Part shown: positions 17,392-25,865 of the stretch, piece by piece
Layout of the letters: every line of letters begins with the position of its first letter
Numbering within the stretch: position 1 is the stretch's first letter
Assembly: GCA_016938655.1 (NCBI GenBank)
Contig: JAFGUG010000011.1
Coordinates: 248,001-312,000 of the forward strand
Direction of reading: 5' to 3'
DNA length: 64,000 bases
Source: Thiotrichales bacterium
Lineage (GTDB): Bacteria; Pseudomonadota; Gammaproteobacteria; Thiomicrospirales; Thiomicrospiraceae
Translations under genes and position numbers: made by a program
Notes under the pieces: generated by a model
What the model was told of the DNA's origin: nothing
Seen by the model: the letters and a program-made list of their open reading frames with translations, nothing else
The model's database searches: none

Positions 17392-18021
17392 TTATTTATT
17401 CAAGTACTGACGCACAGTTTTTACAAAAAGATCCGGTGTGGTGGCGTGCTGAAGTTGTTCTTGCCAAACGCCATTTTGATCCACTACATAAGTAAAAGCA
17501 GAGTGGTCAACGGCATAGTTTGTGCCGTTATTTGGATCATCCACTTTTGCATAAACTACACCGTAACGGCGTGAAATTTCGGCAATGTTTTCATGTGTGC
17601 CGGTCATACCAATAATATTGGCTTCAAAGTAATCTGCATACTCTTTAAGTCTGGCGGGTGTGTCGCGTTCAGGGTCAACCGAAACAAACAAAATTTGTAG
17701 ATTGTCTTTTTCTTGTTGGGTAAATTGACGATACGCAACCGATAGGTTTCCTAGATTGGTCGGGCAAATATCAGGGCAATAGGTGTAACCAAAGTAGATA
17801 AGAACCAATTTGTTTTTAAAGTCAGACAGTGACTGTTCACCGTTTACACTGGTTAAAGTAAAGTCGCCGCCGGTTGGCTTGTCGTTAGAGATTAAATGAC
17901 CAACGTTGTGACCAGTTTGATTGGTTGATTTATTAGCCGGGTCATTGACGGGTACTAATAACATCCCGATACCAATGGCCACACCCAGCGCGATGACGGC
18001 AATTAAGAGTTTATTGTTCAT
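17392..18021 (-). CDS. SCO1/SenC family copper metallochaperone
   Basis: A protein of 209 residues. An N-terminal membrane anchor (about 4-24) is followed by a thioredoxin-like SCO domain. The copper ligands are visible: C82 and C86 (YCPDICP) and H173 (VDHSAF). It probably acts outside the membrane in cytochrome oxidase assembly with the PCuAC chaperone encoded next. A palindrome copy at 18124 and a 12-bp palindrome (18070-18081) separate it from the copper receptor gene. Confidence 0.94.
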   Translation of the reverse strand: MNNKLLIAVIALGVAIGIGMLLVPVNDPANKSTNQTGHNVGHLISNDKPTGGDFTLTSVNGEQSLSDFKNKLVLIYFGYTYCPDICPTNLGNLSVAYRQFTQQEKDNLQILFVSVDPERDTPARLKEYADYFEANIIGMTGTHENIAEISRRYGVVYAKVDDPNNGTNYAVDHSAFTYVVDQNGVWQEQLQHATTPDLFVKTVRQYLNK

Positions 18022-18069
18022 AATACGTTCCTTATTTGATAGCTATGCTAAAACAAAAAAACCGCCGAT

Positions 18070-18081
18070 AGTCTTAAGACT
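18070..18081. promoter_or_regulatory. 12-bp palindrome AGTCTTAAGACT upstream of the SCO gene
   Basis: A perfect dyad, 48 bases before the SCO start. On the minus strand it is followed by ATCGGCGG and a T-run, so it may be part of a weak terminator after the copper receptor gene or a regulator site. I do not recognise it as a known copper operator. Confidence 0.35.
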
Positions 18082-18123
18082 CTCTGACGATTTTTTTGTA
18101 TAACAATCAAGCCCTTATAAATG

Positions 18124-18133
18124 AGCAGGCCTG
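18124..18133. repeat. GCAGGCCTGC palindrome between copper receptor and SCO genes
   Basis: Perfect core. Arms AAATGA and TTATTT pair with one G-T wobble, a 22-base dyad located 14 bases past the receptor gene stop. Confidence 0.85.
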
Positions 18134-18146
18134 CTTATTTTGAAGT

Positions 18147-20225
18147 TTAGAACTTAGCACTTACTTTTGCCCATGCCGTACGACCGGGTTCAAATAACTT
18201 GTACGTGTTACCGGATAGCGAATCCACTCGGTTTAAGTAGGTTTCATAGCCACGGTCGGTTAGGTTATCAACCCCTGCACTGATTGAAATCGACTTATTC
18301 ACTTTGTACTGACCGTAGATGTCTAAGGTATTCCAAGCTGCGGTTTCAAGTTCACCAAATTCGTCATTGACAACGGTCTGTTTTTTCGCAAAGTTAAAGC
18401 GCGCGCCCGCATTCCAGTTAGATTCTTGGTATTGTGCATAAACATCACCCGATAGAGGCGGAATGTTACTTAAATTACGATCATCGGTATCGTTAAAGCC
18501 TTTGGTTAAGCTGGCATTTACGCCCAGTGTTAGGTGGGTGTTAATGGCGTAACTTGAAGCCGCATCAATTCCCATAATGCGCGCATCTTTGTTCAGGTAA
18601 ACAATGCGTTTATCAACGGTTGCTGTCGGCAGAAGTCCGCCAAGTTCGGTCGATTGGTTTTTACCAAAATCTCTTAGGATATAGTCGCTAACATCATCGT
18701 AATACGCGGACACAGACCAGCTGTTCTGTTTACCTGTTTGACCAAAACCAATATCAATTTGATTGTGCTGTTCCGGATTTAGGTCTGGGTTACCTATCCA
18801 AGAGACATCAGACGTAACGCCATCTTTTGTCATGGTTCCACCTTTGGCAATATATAACTCCGTAGCATCCGCATAACGGTGGGTACGACTGATACCGGTG
18901 TAAAAGTTAATACCGTTATCCAGTTTCTTTTCGTAACGCGCTAATAGGTTCACGTTTGATTGGTCAACGTTTGTGTCTCCGTCAAAATCGGTATAGCGAT
19001 TGTATTGACTAATCGCAGTTTTACCTGCATCACTTGCTAGATCAGCGTCATTCGCATCTGCCGTGTAGTTGTCATAACGTAATCCTAAGATGACTTTTTG
19101 GTTGTTCTTAAAGAACGAAGTGGATTCAGCAAAGACACTTTTCGTAGTGGTTTCAACGTCTGGCCACATAAACCAAAGGGTATTGGTGCCTGCCGCATTT
19201 TGTAAAGTGGCTTGTTTGCCAATGTCTTCATATTGCACGCCATAATCAAGTTGAGTGTGGCCAACCATGCTGGTTAATTTTAGTTTTGCCCCATCGGTAG
19301 TTACATTGGTGACATTTTTAGCCCACATAGATTCAGGGTTGGGATTTACACGCAGTGAGTAGTTATCCATAAGGTGGTCGACTTCTGAGCTATAAACGTC
19401 CGCGTCGATACTTTGAATTACGTCGTTAATTTTTTCGCCTTTATAGCGTAAACGAACCGTGGTGCCATCGGATTCTGGTGAGTCCATCGCCGCGCCTTGG
19501 AAAAGGGCATCTTCAACCAGTGTATTTTCATAAGAAAGACGCAGTTCGTGGTTTTCGTTTGGTGTCCAACCTAAATCAATGTGCGCTTGTTCACTTTCAT
19601 AGCTTGAACGAACAATCTCGCCGTTACCGTCTTTGTAGCTGTCAGCACTTTTCTTGGCACCTTGAACGACAATATACCCTTTATCGCCCCCCGCAGAGAC
19701 TGTCGCATTAATATCTTGCTTAACACCGTTTGAAGTTGTGCCTAAATTAACTTGACCTTGGTAAGGTTTACCCTCTTCAAAAGTTGGGGCAATACGTTCA
19801 AATAAGACCGTTCCGCCTGTTCCTCCAGAACCGTAAGTAACCGATTGAACCCCTTTAATAACGGTGACCTTGTCAATGCTGCTGAGTTCGGCATAGGCGG
19901 TTGGTGGATCCATACGGTTTGGACAACCGCCTTCAATTTTGGCACCGTCAATTAAAATATTGAGCTGTGACTCTTTTTGACCTCGAATGACCAAATCAAC
20001 ACCATGTCCACCCATACGAGAAGCATCAACCCCATTGATTTGACGCAATGTTGTGCCTGTTTCTGAATTGGAGGTGCTTAATAAGTTTTCAGTATCCACC
20101 GTTGTTTGTTGAGCCGCAGGCGCCTCACCAGTGACAGAGACGGTTTGCAGTTCTGATGCGTATGCAGCATGTGATACCGATAAAACAGAAAGTATAGCTA
20201 AAGAGAGTTTGGTGCGTTTGTGCAT
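18147..20225 (-). CDS. TonB-dependent copper receptor (OprC/NosA type)
   Basis: An outer-membrane receptor of 692 residues from the Met at 20225 (MHKRTKLS), which has an AAGG ribosome site. The longer frame to 20255 uses TTG and adds ten residues before the signal peptide. The plug domain carries NILIDGAKIEGGCPNRMDPP, whose C101xxxM105 matches the copper-binding CxxxM of OprC. An HxM pair (H284, M286 in DHLMDN) matches its second motif. The C-terminus ends in the usual aromatic residue (KVSAKF). It heads the copper cluster on the minus strand. Confidence 0.93.
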   Translation of the reverse strand: MHKRTKLSLAILSVLSVSHAAYASELQTVSVTGEAPAAQQTTVDTENLLSTSNSETGTTLRQINGVDASRMGGHGVDLVIRGQKESQLNILIDGAKIEGGCPNRMDPPTAYAELSSIDKVTVIKGVQSVTYGSGGTGGTVLFERIAPTFEEGKPYQGQVNLGTTSNGVKQDINATVSAGGDKGYIVVQGAKKSADSYKDGNGEIVRSSYESEQAHIDLGWTPNENHELRLSYENTLVEDALFQGAAMDSPESDGTTVRLRYKGEKINDVIQSIDADVYSSEVDHLMDNYSLRVNPNPESMWAKNVTNVTTDGAKLKLTSMVGHTQLDYGVQYEDIGKQATLQNAAGTNTLWFMWPDVETTTKSVFAESTSFFKNNQKVILGLRYDNYTADANDADLASDAGKTAISQYNRYTDFDGDTNVDQSNVNLLARYEKKLDNGINFYTGISRTHRYADATELYIAKGGTMTKDGVTSDVSWIGNPDLNPEQHNQIDIGFGQTGKQNSWSVSAYYDDVSDYILRDFGKNQSTELGGLLPTATVDKRIVYLNKDARIMGIDAASSYAINTHLTLGVNASLTKGFNDTDDRNLSNIPPLSGDVYAQYQESNWNAGARFNFAKKQTVVNDEFGELETAAWNTLDIYGQYKVNKSISISAGVDNLTDRGYETYLNRVDSLSGNTYKLFEPGRTAWAKVSAKF

Positions 20226-20255
20226 GGATAGATACCTTACGTAAGCGTTCATCAA

Positions 20256-20627
20256 ATTAAAGAATGGGCGTATTGTACGTAGGCGCGATTAATAAAACCT
20301 TGAAAGAGCGTTAATGAAAATGCAGCAAGTGTTTCTTAAGGTTAAAAAGAGTATTAAGCAATTCGTAAGTGCTATTTGAAATCAATTTTTGATTATTTAA
20401 CGTTCAAACTATCATTAAAGTTTTAATCCTCTTTGCATTGGTAAAATTTATAACAAAGAAAAAGTGTGTTCAATGAATGCCAATTTACTTAGAAAATACA
20501 TTTTTAAAATAGGTTTAAGATTAGTGGTTGGTCTTTTGAAGAGGGGGGGATTTAATCGATTTTTGTAAGCGTTTTTTTGAGCGTTTTTGTGTGTGTAAGA
20601 CTTACTGAATTCAAATGAAAACCGCAT
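20256..20627. other. Intergenic region with no gene seen
   Basis: Divergent AT-rich spacer between the copper receptor gene and ilvA. It must hold the receptor promoter, but I cannot point to a convincing one. A 60-codon frame on the minus strand has no ribosome site or coding character. There is no palindrome copy here. Confidence 0.5.
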
Positions 20628-20647
20628 CACCTTAGAGAATAAGGCGG

Positions 20648-20656
20648 TGTTATAAT
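20648..20656 (+). promoter_or_regulatory. Extended -10 promoter of ilvA
   Basis: TG (20648-20649), one base, then consensus TATAAT (20651-20656). The extended -10 can replace the weak -35. It predicts a leader of about 80 bases that contains a small CGCC/GGCG hairpin and an AAGGA ribosome site before the ATG at 20743. Confidence 0.6.
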
Positions 20657-20742
20657 AGCCGCAATTTCATCATTACTCATCTAAAAACAGCTGTTAACCT
20701 CTCGCCGATTGGCGTGCGCGTTTTGGCTTTTAAGGACCCAAT

Positions 20743-22269
20743 ATGCCAGAAGAGATTCTACGCAAAGTCTTAACCGTTCCGGTTTATGACATCGCTGATC
20801 AAACCCCGCTTGAAGTTGCGCCTCTGTTGTCAAAGCGACTACAAAACAAAGTTTGGTTAAAACGAGAAGATTTACAACCGGTGTTTTCGTTTAAATTGCG
20901 TGGCGCTTATAACCGAATGGTTCAGTTAACGGATGAACAAAAAAAGGCCGGTGTTATTGCGGCCTCTGCTGGAAATCATGCCCAGGGTGTTGCGTTATCT
21001 GCTTCCAAAATGGGGGTTGAGGCGACCATTGTGATGCCAGTTACGACCCCCCCCATAAAAGTAGATTCGGTTAGACGGTTAGGCGGGAATGTGGTTTTGG
21101 AAGGCGATTCTTACGACGAGGCTTCTAAATTTGCTAAGAAATTGGCGGCTGAAAAAAAGCTCACGTTTATTCATCCGTACGATGACATTGATGTCATTGC
21201 CGGCCAAGGCACCATCGCTCTTGAAATGCTGCGTCAACATAGTAAACCCTTTGATGTGATTTTTGTCTGTGTTGGCGGTGGTGGCTTAATTGCTGGGATT
21301 GCCTCAGTTATTAAACAGGTTACGCCAAATACCCGCATTATTGGGGTTGAACCTGAAGATGCAGCCTGTATGACCGAAGCTTTAAAAGCAGGTGAGCGTA
21401 TTACGCTAGGCCAAGTTGGCTTATTTGCCGATGGCGTGGCCGTGGCGCAAGTGGGTGAGATTCCATTTAGAATCGCACAACTGTGTGTGGATGAGATGAT
21501 CACGGTCAAAACCGACGAGATTTGCGCGGCCATTAAAGATATTTTTGAAGATACCCGTGCCATTGCCGAGCCTGCCGGTGCGCTTGCGGTGGCGGGAATG
21601 AAGAAGTTTGTTGAAACCAATGGGGTTTCTGGGCTTGAGATGGCCGGGATTGTCAGTGGCGCTAATATGAACTTTGATCGTCTGCGACATATTTCAGAGC
21701 GAACCGAGTTGGGTGAGAAGCGAGAAGCGATTTTTGCGGTGACCATCCCAGAAAAACCGGGCAGTTTTAAGACGTTTTGCGATATTTTGGGAGGCCGACG
21801 AGCGATAACCGAATTTAATTATCGTTATTCAGATTCGAGCAGTGCGGTGGTGTTTGTTGGTGTGCGCACTGAAGGTGGTCAGGCAGAGCGAAAATCAATT
21901 GTGAATGAACTTGAGAGCCGTGGTTACCAAATTCAAGATATGACCGATAACGAAATGGCAAAGCTGCATCTGCGTTATATGGTAGGGGGGCATGCTAAGG
22001 GTATTCAAAATGAGTTGCTGTACCGTTTTGAATTTCCTGAAAGACCCGGTGCCTTGTTACAGTTTTTAACCATGATGAGCGAAGAGTGGAATATTAGTTT
22101 GTTTCATTATCGCAACCACGGTGCGGCTTATGGCCGTGTATTGGTTGGTGTTCAGGTGCCACCTGAGCAGAGTGCCGACTTTGAATGTTACTTAGGCAGT
22201 TTGGGTTACCCTTATGTAAATGAGCAGGATAATGCCGGTTATCAGCTGTTTTTAAGACCGACCGATTAA
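20743..22269 (+). CDS. ilvA: Threonine ammonia-lyase, biosynthetic
   Basis: A PLP enzyme (508 residues, the length of the two-ACT biosynthetic form) that deaminates threonine to 2-oxobutanoate for isoleucine synthesis. The PLP lysine is K51 in FSFKLRGAYN. SAGNHAQG (75-82) and the glycine loop VGGGGLIAGI are present. The C-terminal third holds two ACT-like regulatory domains (FAVTIPEKPGSF and YRFEFPERPGALL), expected to give isoleucine feedback control. It is 52 bases upstream of arfB. Confidence 0.96.
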   Translation: MPEEILRKVLTVPVYDIADQTPLEVAPLLSKRLQNKVWLKREDLQPVFSFKLRGAYNRMVQLTDEQKKAGVIAASAGNHAQGVALSASKMGVEATIVMPVTTPPIKVDSVRRLGGNVVLEGDSYDEASKFAKKLAAEKKLTFIHPYDDIDVIAGQGTIALEMLRQHSKPFDVIFVCVGGGGLIAGIASVIKQVTPNTRIIGVEPEDAACMTEALKAGERITLGQVGLFADGVAVAQVGEIPFRIAQLCVDEMITVKTDEICAAIKDIFEDTRAIAEPAGALAVAGMKKFVETNGVSGLEMAGIVSGANMNFDRLRHISERTELGEKREAIFAVTIPEKPGSFKTFCDILGGRRAITEFNYRYSDSSSAVVFVGVRTEGGQAERKSIVNELESRGYQIQDMTDNEMAKLHLRYMVGGHAKGIQNELLYRFEFPERPGALLQFLTMMSEEWNISLFHYRNHGAAYGRVLVGVQVPPEQSADFECYLGSLGYPYVNEQDNAGYQLFLRPTD

Positions 22270-22321
22270 CGCGATTAACGGCCTTATTCAAGTACTTTAA
22301 GCCGACTTAAGGGAGCAGAGC

Positions 22322-22738
22322 GTGGCGCTGGAGATTACCAACAGAATAGCGATTCCCGACAATGAAATTGAGTTAACCGCCATTCGTGCGCAAGGTGCGG
22401 GTGGTCAAAATGTCAACAAGGTCTCCTCTGCCATTCACCTGCGGTTTGATATTGCTGCTTCATCCCTTCCAGATAGTTACAAGCAACGTCTGCTTCACCT
22501 TAAAGACCGTCGTCTAAGTAAAGAGGGGGTCATTATTATTAAAGCCCAGCAATACCGCACACAAGAGAAAAATCGTGAGAGTGCATTGCAGCGGTTAGTT
22601 GAATTGATTAAAAGTGTGATGGTGGTTCAAAAGACCCGACTCGCCACCAAACCCACTCGCGGTTCACAAAGGCGTCGTTTGGAGAGTAAAACTAAGCACA
22701 GTCTAACTAAGGCGTTACGTAGAAAGGTTGACGATTAA
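22322..22738 (+). CDS. arfB: Alternative ribosome-rescue factor ArfB
   Basis: A protein of 138 residues starting with GTG. The catalytic GGQ (27-29) lies in [17 protein letters not shown], as in class I release factors, but there is no stop-codon-reading domain. The tail is strongly basic ([20 protein letters not shown]) and in ArfB enters the empty mRNA channel. It releases peptides from stalled ribosomes. It is probably co-transcribed with ilvA and is followed by two strong hairpins. Confidence 0.94.
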   Translation: MALEITNRIAIPDNEIELTAIRAQGAGGQNVNKVSSAIHLRFDIAASSLPDSYKQRLLHLKDRRLSKEGVIIIKAQQYRTQEKNRESALQRLVELIKSVMVVQKTRLATKPTRGSQRRRLESKTKHSLTKALRRKVDD

Positions 22739-22763
22739 AGCAAAATGGGGTCGCAGAAAGTAA

Positions 22764-22803
22764 GCAGGCCTGCTAACGCTAGTCAATGAGTTAGCAGGCC
22801 TGT
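22764..22803. repeat. Two palindrome copies arranged as a 13-bp inverted repeat
   Basis: A perfect core at 22764-22773 and a one-change copy at 22794-22803. The stretch 22765-22777 is the exact reverse complement of 22790-22802 (CAGGCCTGCTAAC), with a 12-base loop, so the pair makes one long hairpin just after arfB. Confidence 0.9.
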
Positions 22804-22814
22804 TGAGGTTTAAA

Positions 22815-22858
22815 CGTCTATTTTTTAATGTTTACGCATAAAAATAGACGGTTTTTTT
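22815..22858 (+). terminator. Rho-independent terminator after arfB
   Basis: Stem CGTCTATTTTT (22815-22825) with AAAAATAGACG (22840-22850), a 14-base loop, then seven T. It is downstream of the palindrome-pair hairpin, giving two tandem hairpins between arfB and the convergent DUF4395 gene. Confidence 0.85.
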
Positions 22859-22876
22859 ACAAGTAAAGGGAATTGA

Positions 22877-23623
22877 TTACGCCTTGTTGGTTGCCGCTTC
22901 GGCTTCTTGTTTGGCTTTGTGCTTACGAGCAATTTCATCCCAGTCAATGTTGTTACATTCCGCACACTCTTCTTTAATGATGCCGATTTTTACAAACAAG
23001 GCATGCACTTTACAACCAACACAGTACCCGAGCATGGCCTCTAGCCACATAAATCCAAAGCAGACCCAAACCATCAGTAACGGAATGTAATAAGACATGT
23101 AGTTTTCAGTGGTTGGTAGTAGGTCGGAACCACTTACCGTATTCACCCAGTGGGCAAAAATTTCTGGATTGAAATAGATCCAACAAGTTGCAATCATGGT
23201 CGCACCAATTGTCCAAGCAAAACGTTTTGGCGCAAGTGGTTTCCAAACAGCCGGTTGACGACTTGCTAGGATGCTGGCAATTAACACCGTCGGAGAAAGT
23301 CGAGAGCCTCTAACGCTCATGCTAATGAGCATTTCAAAAAACGCATAAACTAAAATCCAACTTTGAATGGTGTAGTCGTAGGTGCGTCTAACCGCTTCAA
23401 CTTGATAGATGATTTGATCATCCCAGTTAGTATCGTAAGTGTCCACAGCGGTATTGCCATCAACCACCCAGTTTGAAACGTAAATGGCATCAAATAAAGT
23501 GAACAACATAATAATAGGGATAAACAGTAACATCCCAGCACGGATTCGCACAGCGGTGTCATTGATATAGGCAGGTCGTTCAGCAGGGTCTCTAAACCAA
23601 AGATTTTTTATAGCATTCAACAT
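22877..23623 (-). CDS. DUF4395 membrane protein
   Basis: A protein of 248 residues with about four hydrophobic helices (near 28-50, 87-105, 135-155, 177-200). The DUF4395-like signature CVGCKVH lies in LGYCVGCKVHALFVKIG, followed by KEECAEC. These Cys pairs are conserved in the family and could be redox-active or metal-binding. Function unknown; relatives are often found near rhodanese or TlpA-like genes. The C-terminus is charged and Ala/Glu-rich. Confidence 0.75.
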   Translation of the reverse strand: MLNAIKNLWFRDPAERPAYINDTAVRIRAGMLLFIPIIMLFTLFDAIYVSNWVVDGNTAVDTYDTNWDDQIIYQVEAVRRTYDYTIQSWILVYAFFEMLISMSVRGSRLSPTVLIASILASRQPAVWKPLAPKRFAWTIGATMIATCWIYFNPEIFAHWVNTVSGSDLLPTTENYMSYYIPLLMVWVCFGFMWLEAMLGYCVGCKVHALFVKIGIIKEECAECNNIDWDEIARKHKAKQEAEAATNKA

Positions 23624-23780
23624 GTTTTCGCTCTCTTAAGTATTGGCTTATATTAGAAGAACCTGAATTATGTGCTTTCTTTCATAAGCTGTACAATCAT
23701 TATTTTATAGGGCGTTGTAAAATCCATTTATGACCTGCTACACGGCTTATTCTATAGAGGTTTGAGTCATTTTAATTGCC

Positions 23781-24185
23781 TTAACGCTCCTTTGGTAACT
23801 CATCACAAATATGGCGATCGCCTAAATTATCAAAGTCAGGCAGGGTTGGCATAAAGGCACTTTCTTGCATGTTTTTGGTGCAGGCCTGTATGGTTTTAAT
23901 GGCATTTGAACTGGCAATTTCTTTACCAAACGCGATGGCTTTTTGTTGTGCTTCATCCCGTTTCCCATTTTTGCAGAGAGACCTGATTTCTGGCTCTAAC
24001 TTGCTGATTTTGTTTTGGTAACCAAGCAGCTCCATTTCATCAACTTGCATTAAACATTGTTGCATTTTGTTCATTTGCGCCATCATCTGTTGCATGTTCA
24101 TGCCGTCCATTCCAGACATGTTCTCTGCAGAGGCGGTATTTGAAATAGTCAGCGTGAGCAAAAGAGGAAGTAGGAAACGTTTCAT
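23781..24185 (-). CDS. Small secreted Met-rich helical protein, unknown function
   Basis: From the Met at 24185 (MKRFLLPL) this is a 134-residue protein with a signal peptide ending near ASA. The mature N-terminus is Met-rich (MSGMDGMNMQQMMAQMNKM), followed by a helical region with four Cys (QQCL, SLCK, QACT, HICDEL). The longer frame to 24296 adds an unrelated hydrophobic stretch. No purine-rich ribosome site is seen at 24185. A one-change palindrome copy (23880-23889) codes Gln-Ala-Cys. Family not recognised; metal binding is a guess from composition. Confidence 0.6.
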   Translation of the reverse strand: MKRFLLPLLLTLTISNTASAENMSGMDGMNMQQMMAQMNKMQQCLMQVDEMELLGYQNKISKLEPEIRSLCKNGKRDEAQQKAIAFGKEIASSNAIKTIQACTKNMQESAFMPTLPDFDNLGDRHICDELPKER

Positions 24186-24314
24186 GAGGAGAGGCCTGTT
24201 GATAAAAATAAAAAGGCAATATAGCACACAGTTAAAAATATACGTATTAATAAGATTGATAGAGTCGGATAGAAAAGGATGATGGAACCTTAGCACGCCA
24301 AATAACTAGGTTGG

Positions 24315-24367
24315 CAAAAGCAAATCAAAAGCAAAATCAAAATCAAAAGCAAAATCAAAAGCAAAAT
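24315..24367. repeat. Short tandem repeat of CAAAAGCAAAAT
   Basis: About four imperfect copies of a 12-base unit made of CAAAAG and CAAAAT hexamers, between the dcd stop and the small Met-rich gene. There is no spacer structure, so it is not a CRISPR. It looks like a slippage-prone microsatellite. Confidence 0.8.
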
Positions 24368-24405
24368 GCACAGGTCACGAGTTGGAGGCAGCCTGTGCTT
24401 GAAGC

Positions 24406-25032
24406 TTATTCGCTTAAAAGATCCAGTTGCGGATCTTGTTGGGTGCTTTTTTGATCTTGATTAATGCGGCTTGAGGTTGGCCCAGTTTGGTTGCGGTATT
24501 TGGCATCAGAGCGTTTGTTGTAAGGTTTTAAAGAGGCACTGGACAGAGTTTCAAAGTTGATTGCACAAATGTCCATGCCTGGACGTAATGCCAAAGGCAA
24601 TTTGCCGCTGTTGAAGATCTCTAACACAATCTGTCCGTGCCAACCCGGGTCAATACGGTGTGCAGTAACATGAACCATTAAGCCTAAACGCGCCAAGCTT
24701 GAACGTCCATCTAACCAGCCGACTAAGTCATCTGGAATGGTCACCGATTCATAGGTCGCCGCTAAGGCGAGTTCGCCAGGGTGCAAGAAAAAGGCTTTGT
24801 CATCAGGAATGAGTATCTCTTCACCCATGACGGTATCCATGATTTTTTGAACTTCGTCTTTTGGGCCACTTAGGTCGATGTAGGGGGCGGTGTGGTCGTT
24901 AAAGACTCGAAAACGATTATCGAGTTTTAGATCTACACTGATGCCTTTTATTTTGTCAGAACTGGGTTGCGGCTCAATGGCAATTTTGCCAGCCTTGAGG
25001 TATTGAATAATATCGCGATCGCTGAGTTTCAT
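24406..25032 (-). CDS. dcd: dCTP deaminase
   Basis: A protein of 208 residues against about 193 in E. coli. It deaminates dCTP to dUTP for thymidylate synthesis. MKLSDRDI at the N-terminus, [23 protein letters not shown] with the catalytic region, and the [10 protein letters not shown] motif are all present. The C-terminal 15 or so residues ([10 protein letters not shown]...) are an extra polar tail. It lies six bases after the DUF3108 gene, at the end of the purM-purN-DUF3108-dcd run. Confidence 0.95.
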   Translation of the reverse strand: MKLSDRDIIQYLKAGKIAIEPQPSSDKIKGISVDLKLDNRFRVFNDHTAPYIDLSGPKDEVQKIMDTVMGEEILIPDDKAFFLHPGELALAATYESVTIPDDLVGWLDGRSSLARLGLMVHVTAHRIDPGWHGQIVLEIFNSGKLPLALRPGMDICAINFETLSSASLKPYNKRSDAKYRNQTGPTSSRINQDQKSTQQDPQLDLLSE

Positions 25033-25038
25033 AATAGT

Positions 25039-25815
25039 TTATTGAATCTTTGGGGGTTCTTGGAGCACTAAAGTAAGCGTTTTGTCTTTTTTAATATTAT
25101 AAACGTCAACACGACCTGGAAAGTAACCATATGTTGGTAATAACCAAATTTTTACCTCTGATTGCAGAGTTTTAAATTCAAACAGTTGCGCCTTGGGCAA
25201 GGTTTGACCATTGTCTAAGGTAAGTGGCGCTTTCGTGAACGCTTTTTTTAGAATAAGAGGTTGTTGGCGCTTGTTCTCTTGTAAGAAGAGTTGGTTGAGC
25301 GCCTTTTCGTTTAAAACATTAAACTGTACGGCATAGGCTAATGAAATACTGTCGTAAATTTCTGGTTGAATAGGCCAATTTTTTTGTCTTCTGGGATTAA
25401 TGATTTCGTTGGGGTTTTGTGGGTTTATAAAATAAGCATCGGTTTTAAATTTGCCCTTCTCTGAAAGATTTTCACCGTATTTTTTTTCGTAGGCTAACCA
25501 TTTGAACTGGCTGTCTGTCTGTTGAATCTTAATGGTTTCTAGACTGCGTTCATTCAAGAAAAATTTAGCGAGTCCTTGTGGTTTGGAGGCGGCGCTCAAT
25601 GTGCAGTTTGTTTGTTGACACGCTAGTGAATGTTTGGAAACACCGAGTTTCATGCTTAAAGCGTGAATATTAAAGGTTGCGGTAAACTCAGGAATCGGTT
25701 GAGCGTGCACATTAAAAGGTAAGCAAATGGCCAAGCCCATGAAGCCAAGCAAACCAAATAGGTGGTGAGAAGATTGAGGTTTGTTTTGTGATAACGTTGT
25801 TGTTTTCCAGAACAT
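25039..25815 (-). CDS. DUF3108 periplasmic protein
   Basis: A protein of 258 residues with an N-terminal hydrophobic segment (about 18-38, ending NVHAQP) and then a β-rich DUF3108 domain. Typical features are YDSISLAYAVQF and a C-terminal TYGYFPGRVDVY. Family members neighbour purN/purM in many gammaproteobacteria, as here, but the function is not known. It is 50 bases from purN and nearly abuts dcd. Confidence 0.75.
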   Translation of the reverse strand: MFWKTTTLSQNKPQSSHHLFGLLGFMGLAICLPFNVHAQPIPEFTATFNIHALSMKLGVSKHSLACQQTNCTLSAASKPQGLAKFFLNERSLETIKIQQTDSQFKWLAYEKKYGENLSEKGKFKTDAYFINPQNPNEIINPRRQKNWPIQPEIYDSISLAYAVQFNVLNEKALNQLFLQENKRQQPLILKKAFTKAPLTLDNGQTLPKAQLFEFKTLQSEVKIWLLPTYGYFPGRVDVYNIKKDKTLTLVLQEPPKIQ

Positions 25816-25865
25816 GCACTTTCCTTTGCTGAACTCACCGCCAAACGATAGGAGAGTCGCGGTAT

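Noticed and set aside
20226-20255. Longer TTG start for the copper receptor
   Set aside because: It would place ten residues before a normal signal peptide; the ATG at 20225 has a ribosome site.
20448-20630. Sixty-codon minus-strand ORF upstream of ilvA
   Set aside because: Lys/Asn/Phe-rich composition of AT-rich spacer, no ribosome site, no family resemblance.
24315-24367. Possible CRISPR array
   Set aside because: Units are 6-12 bases and directly adjacent, with no unique spacers and no cas genes in the window.
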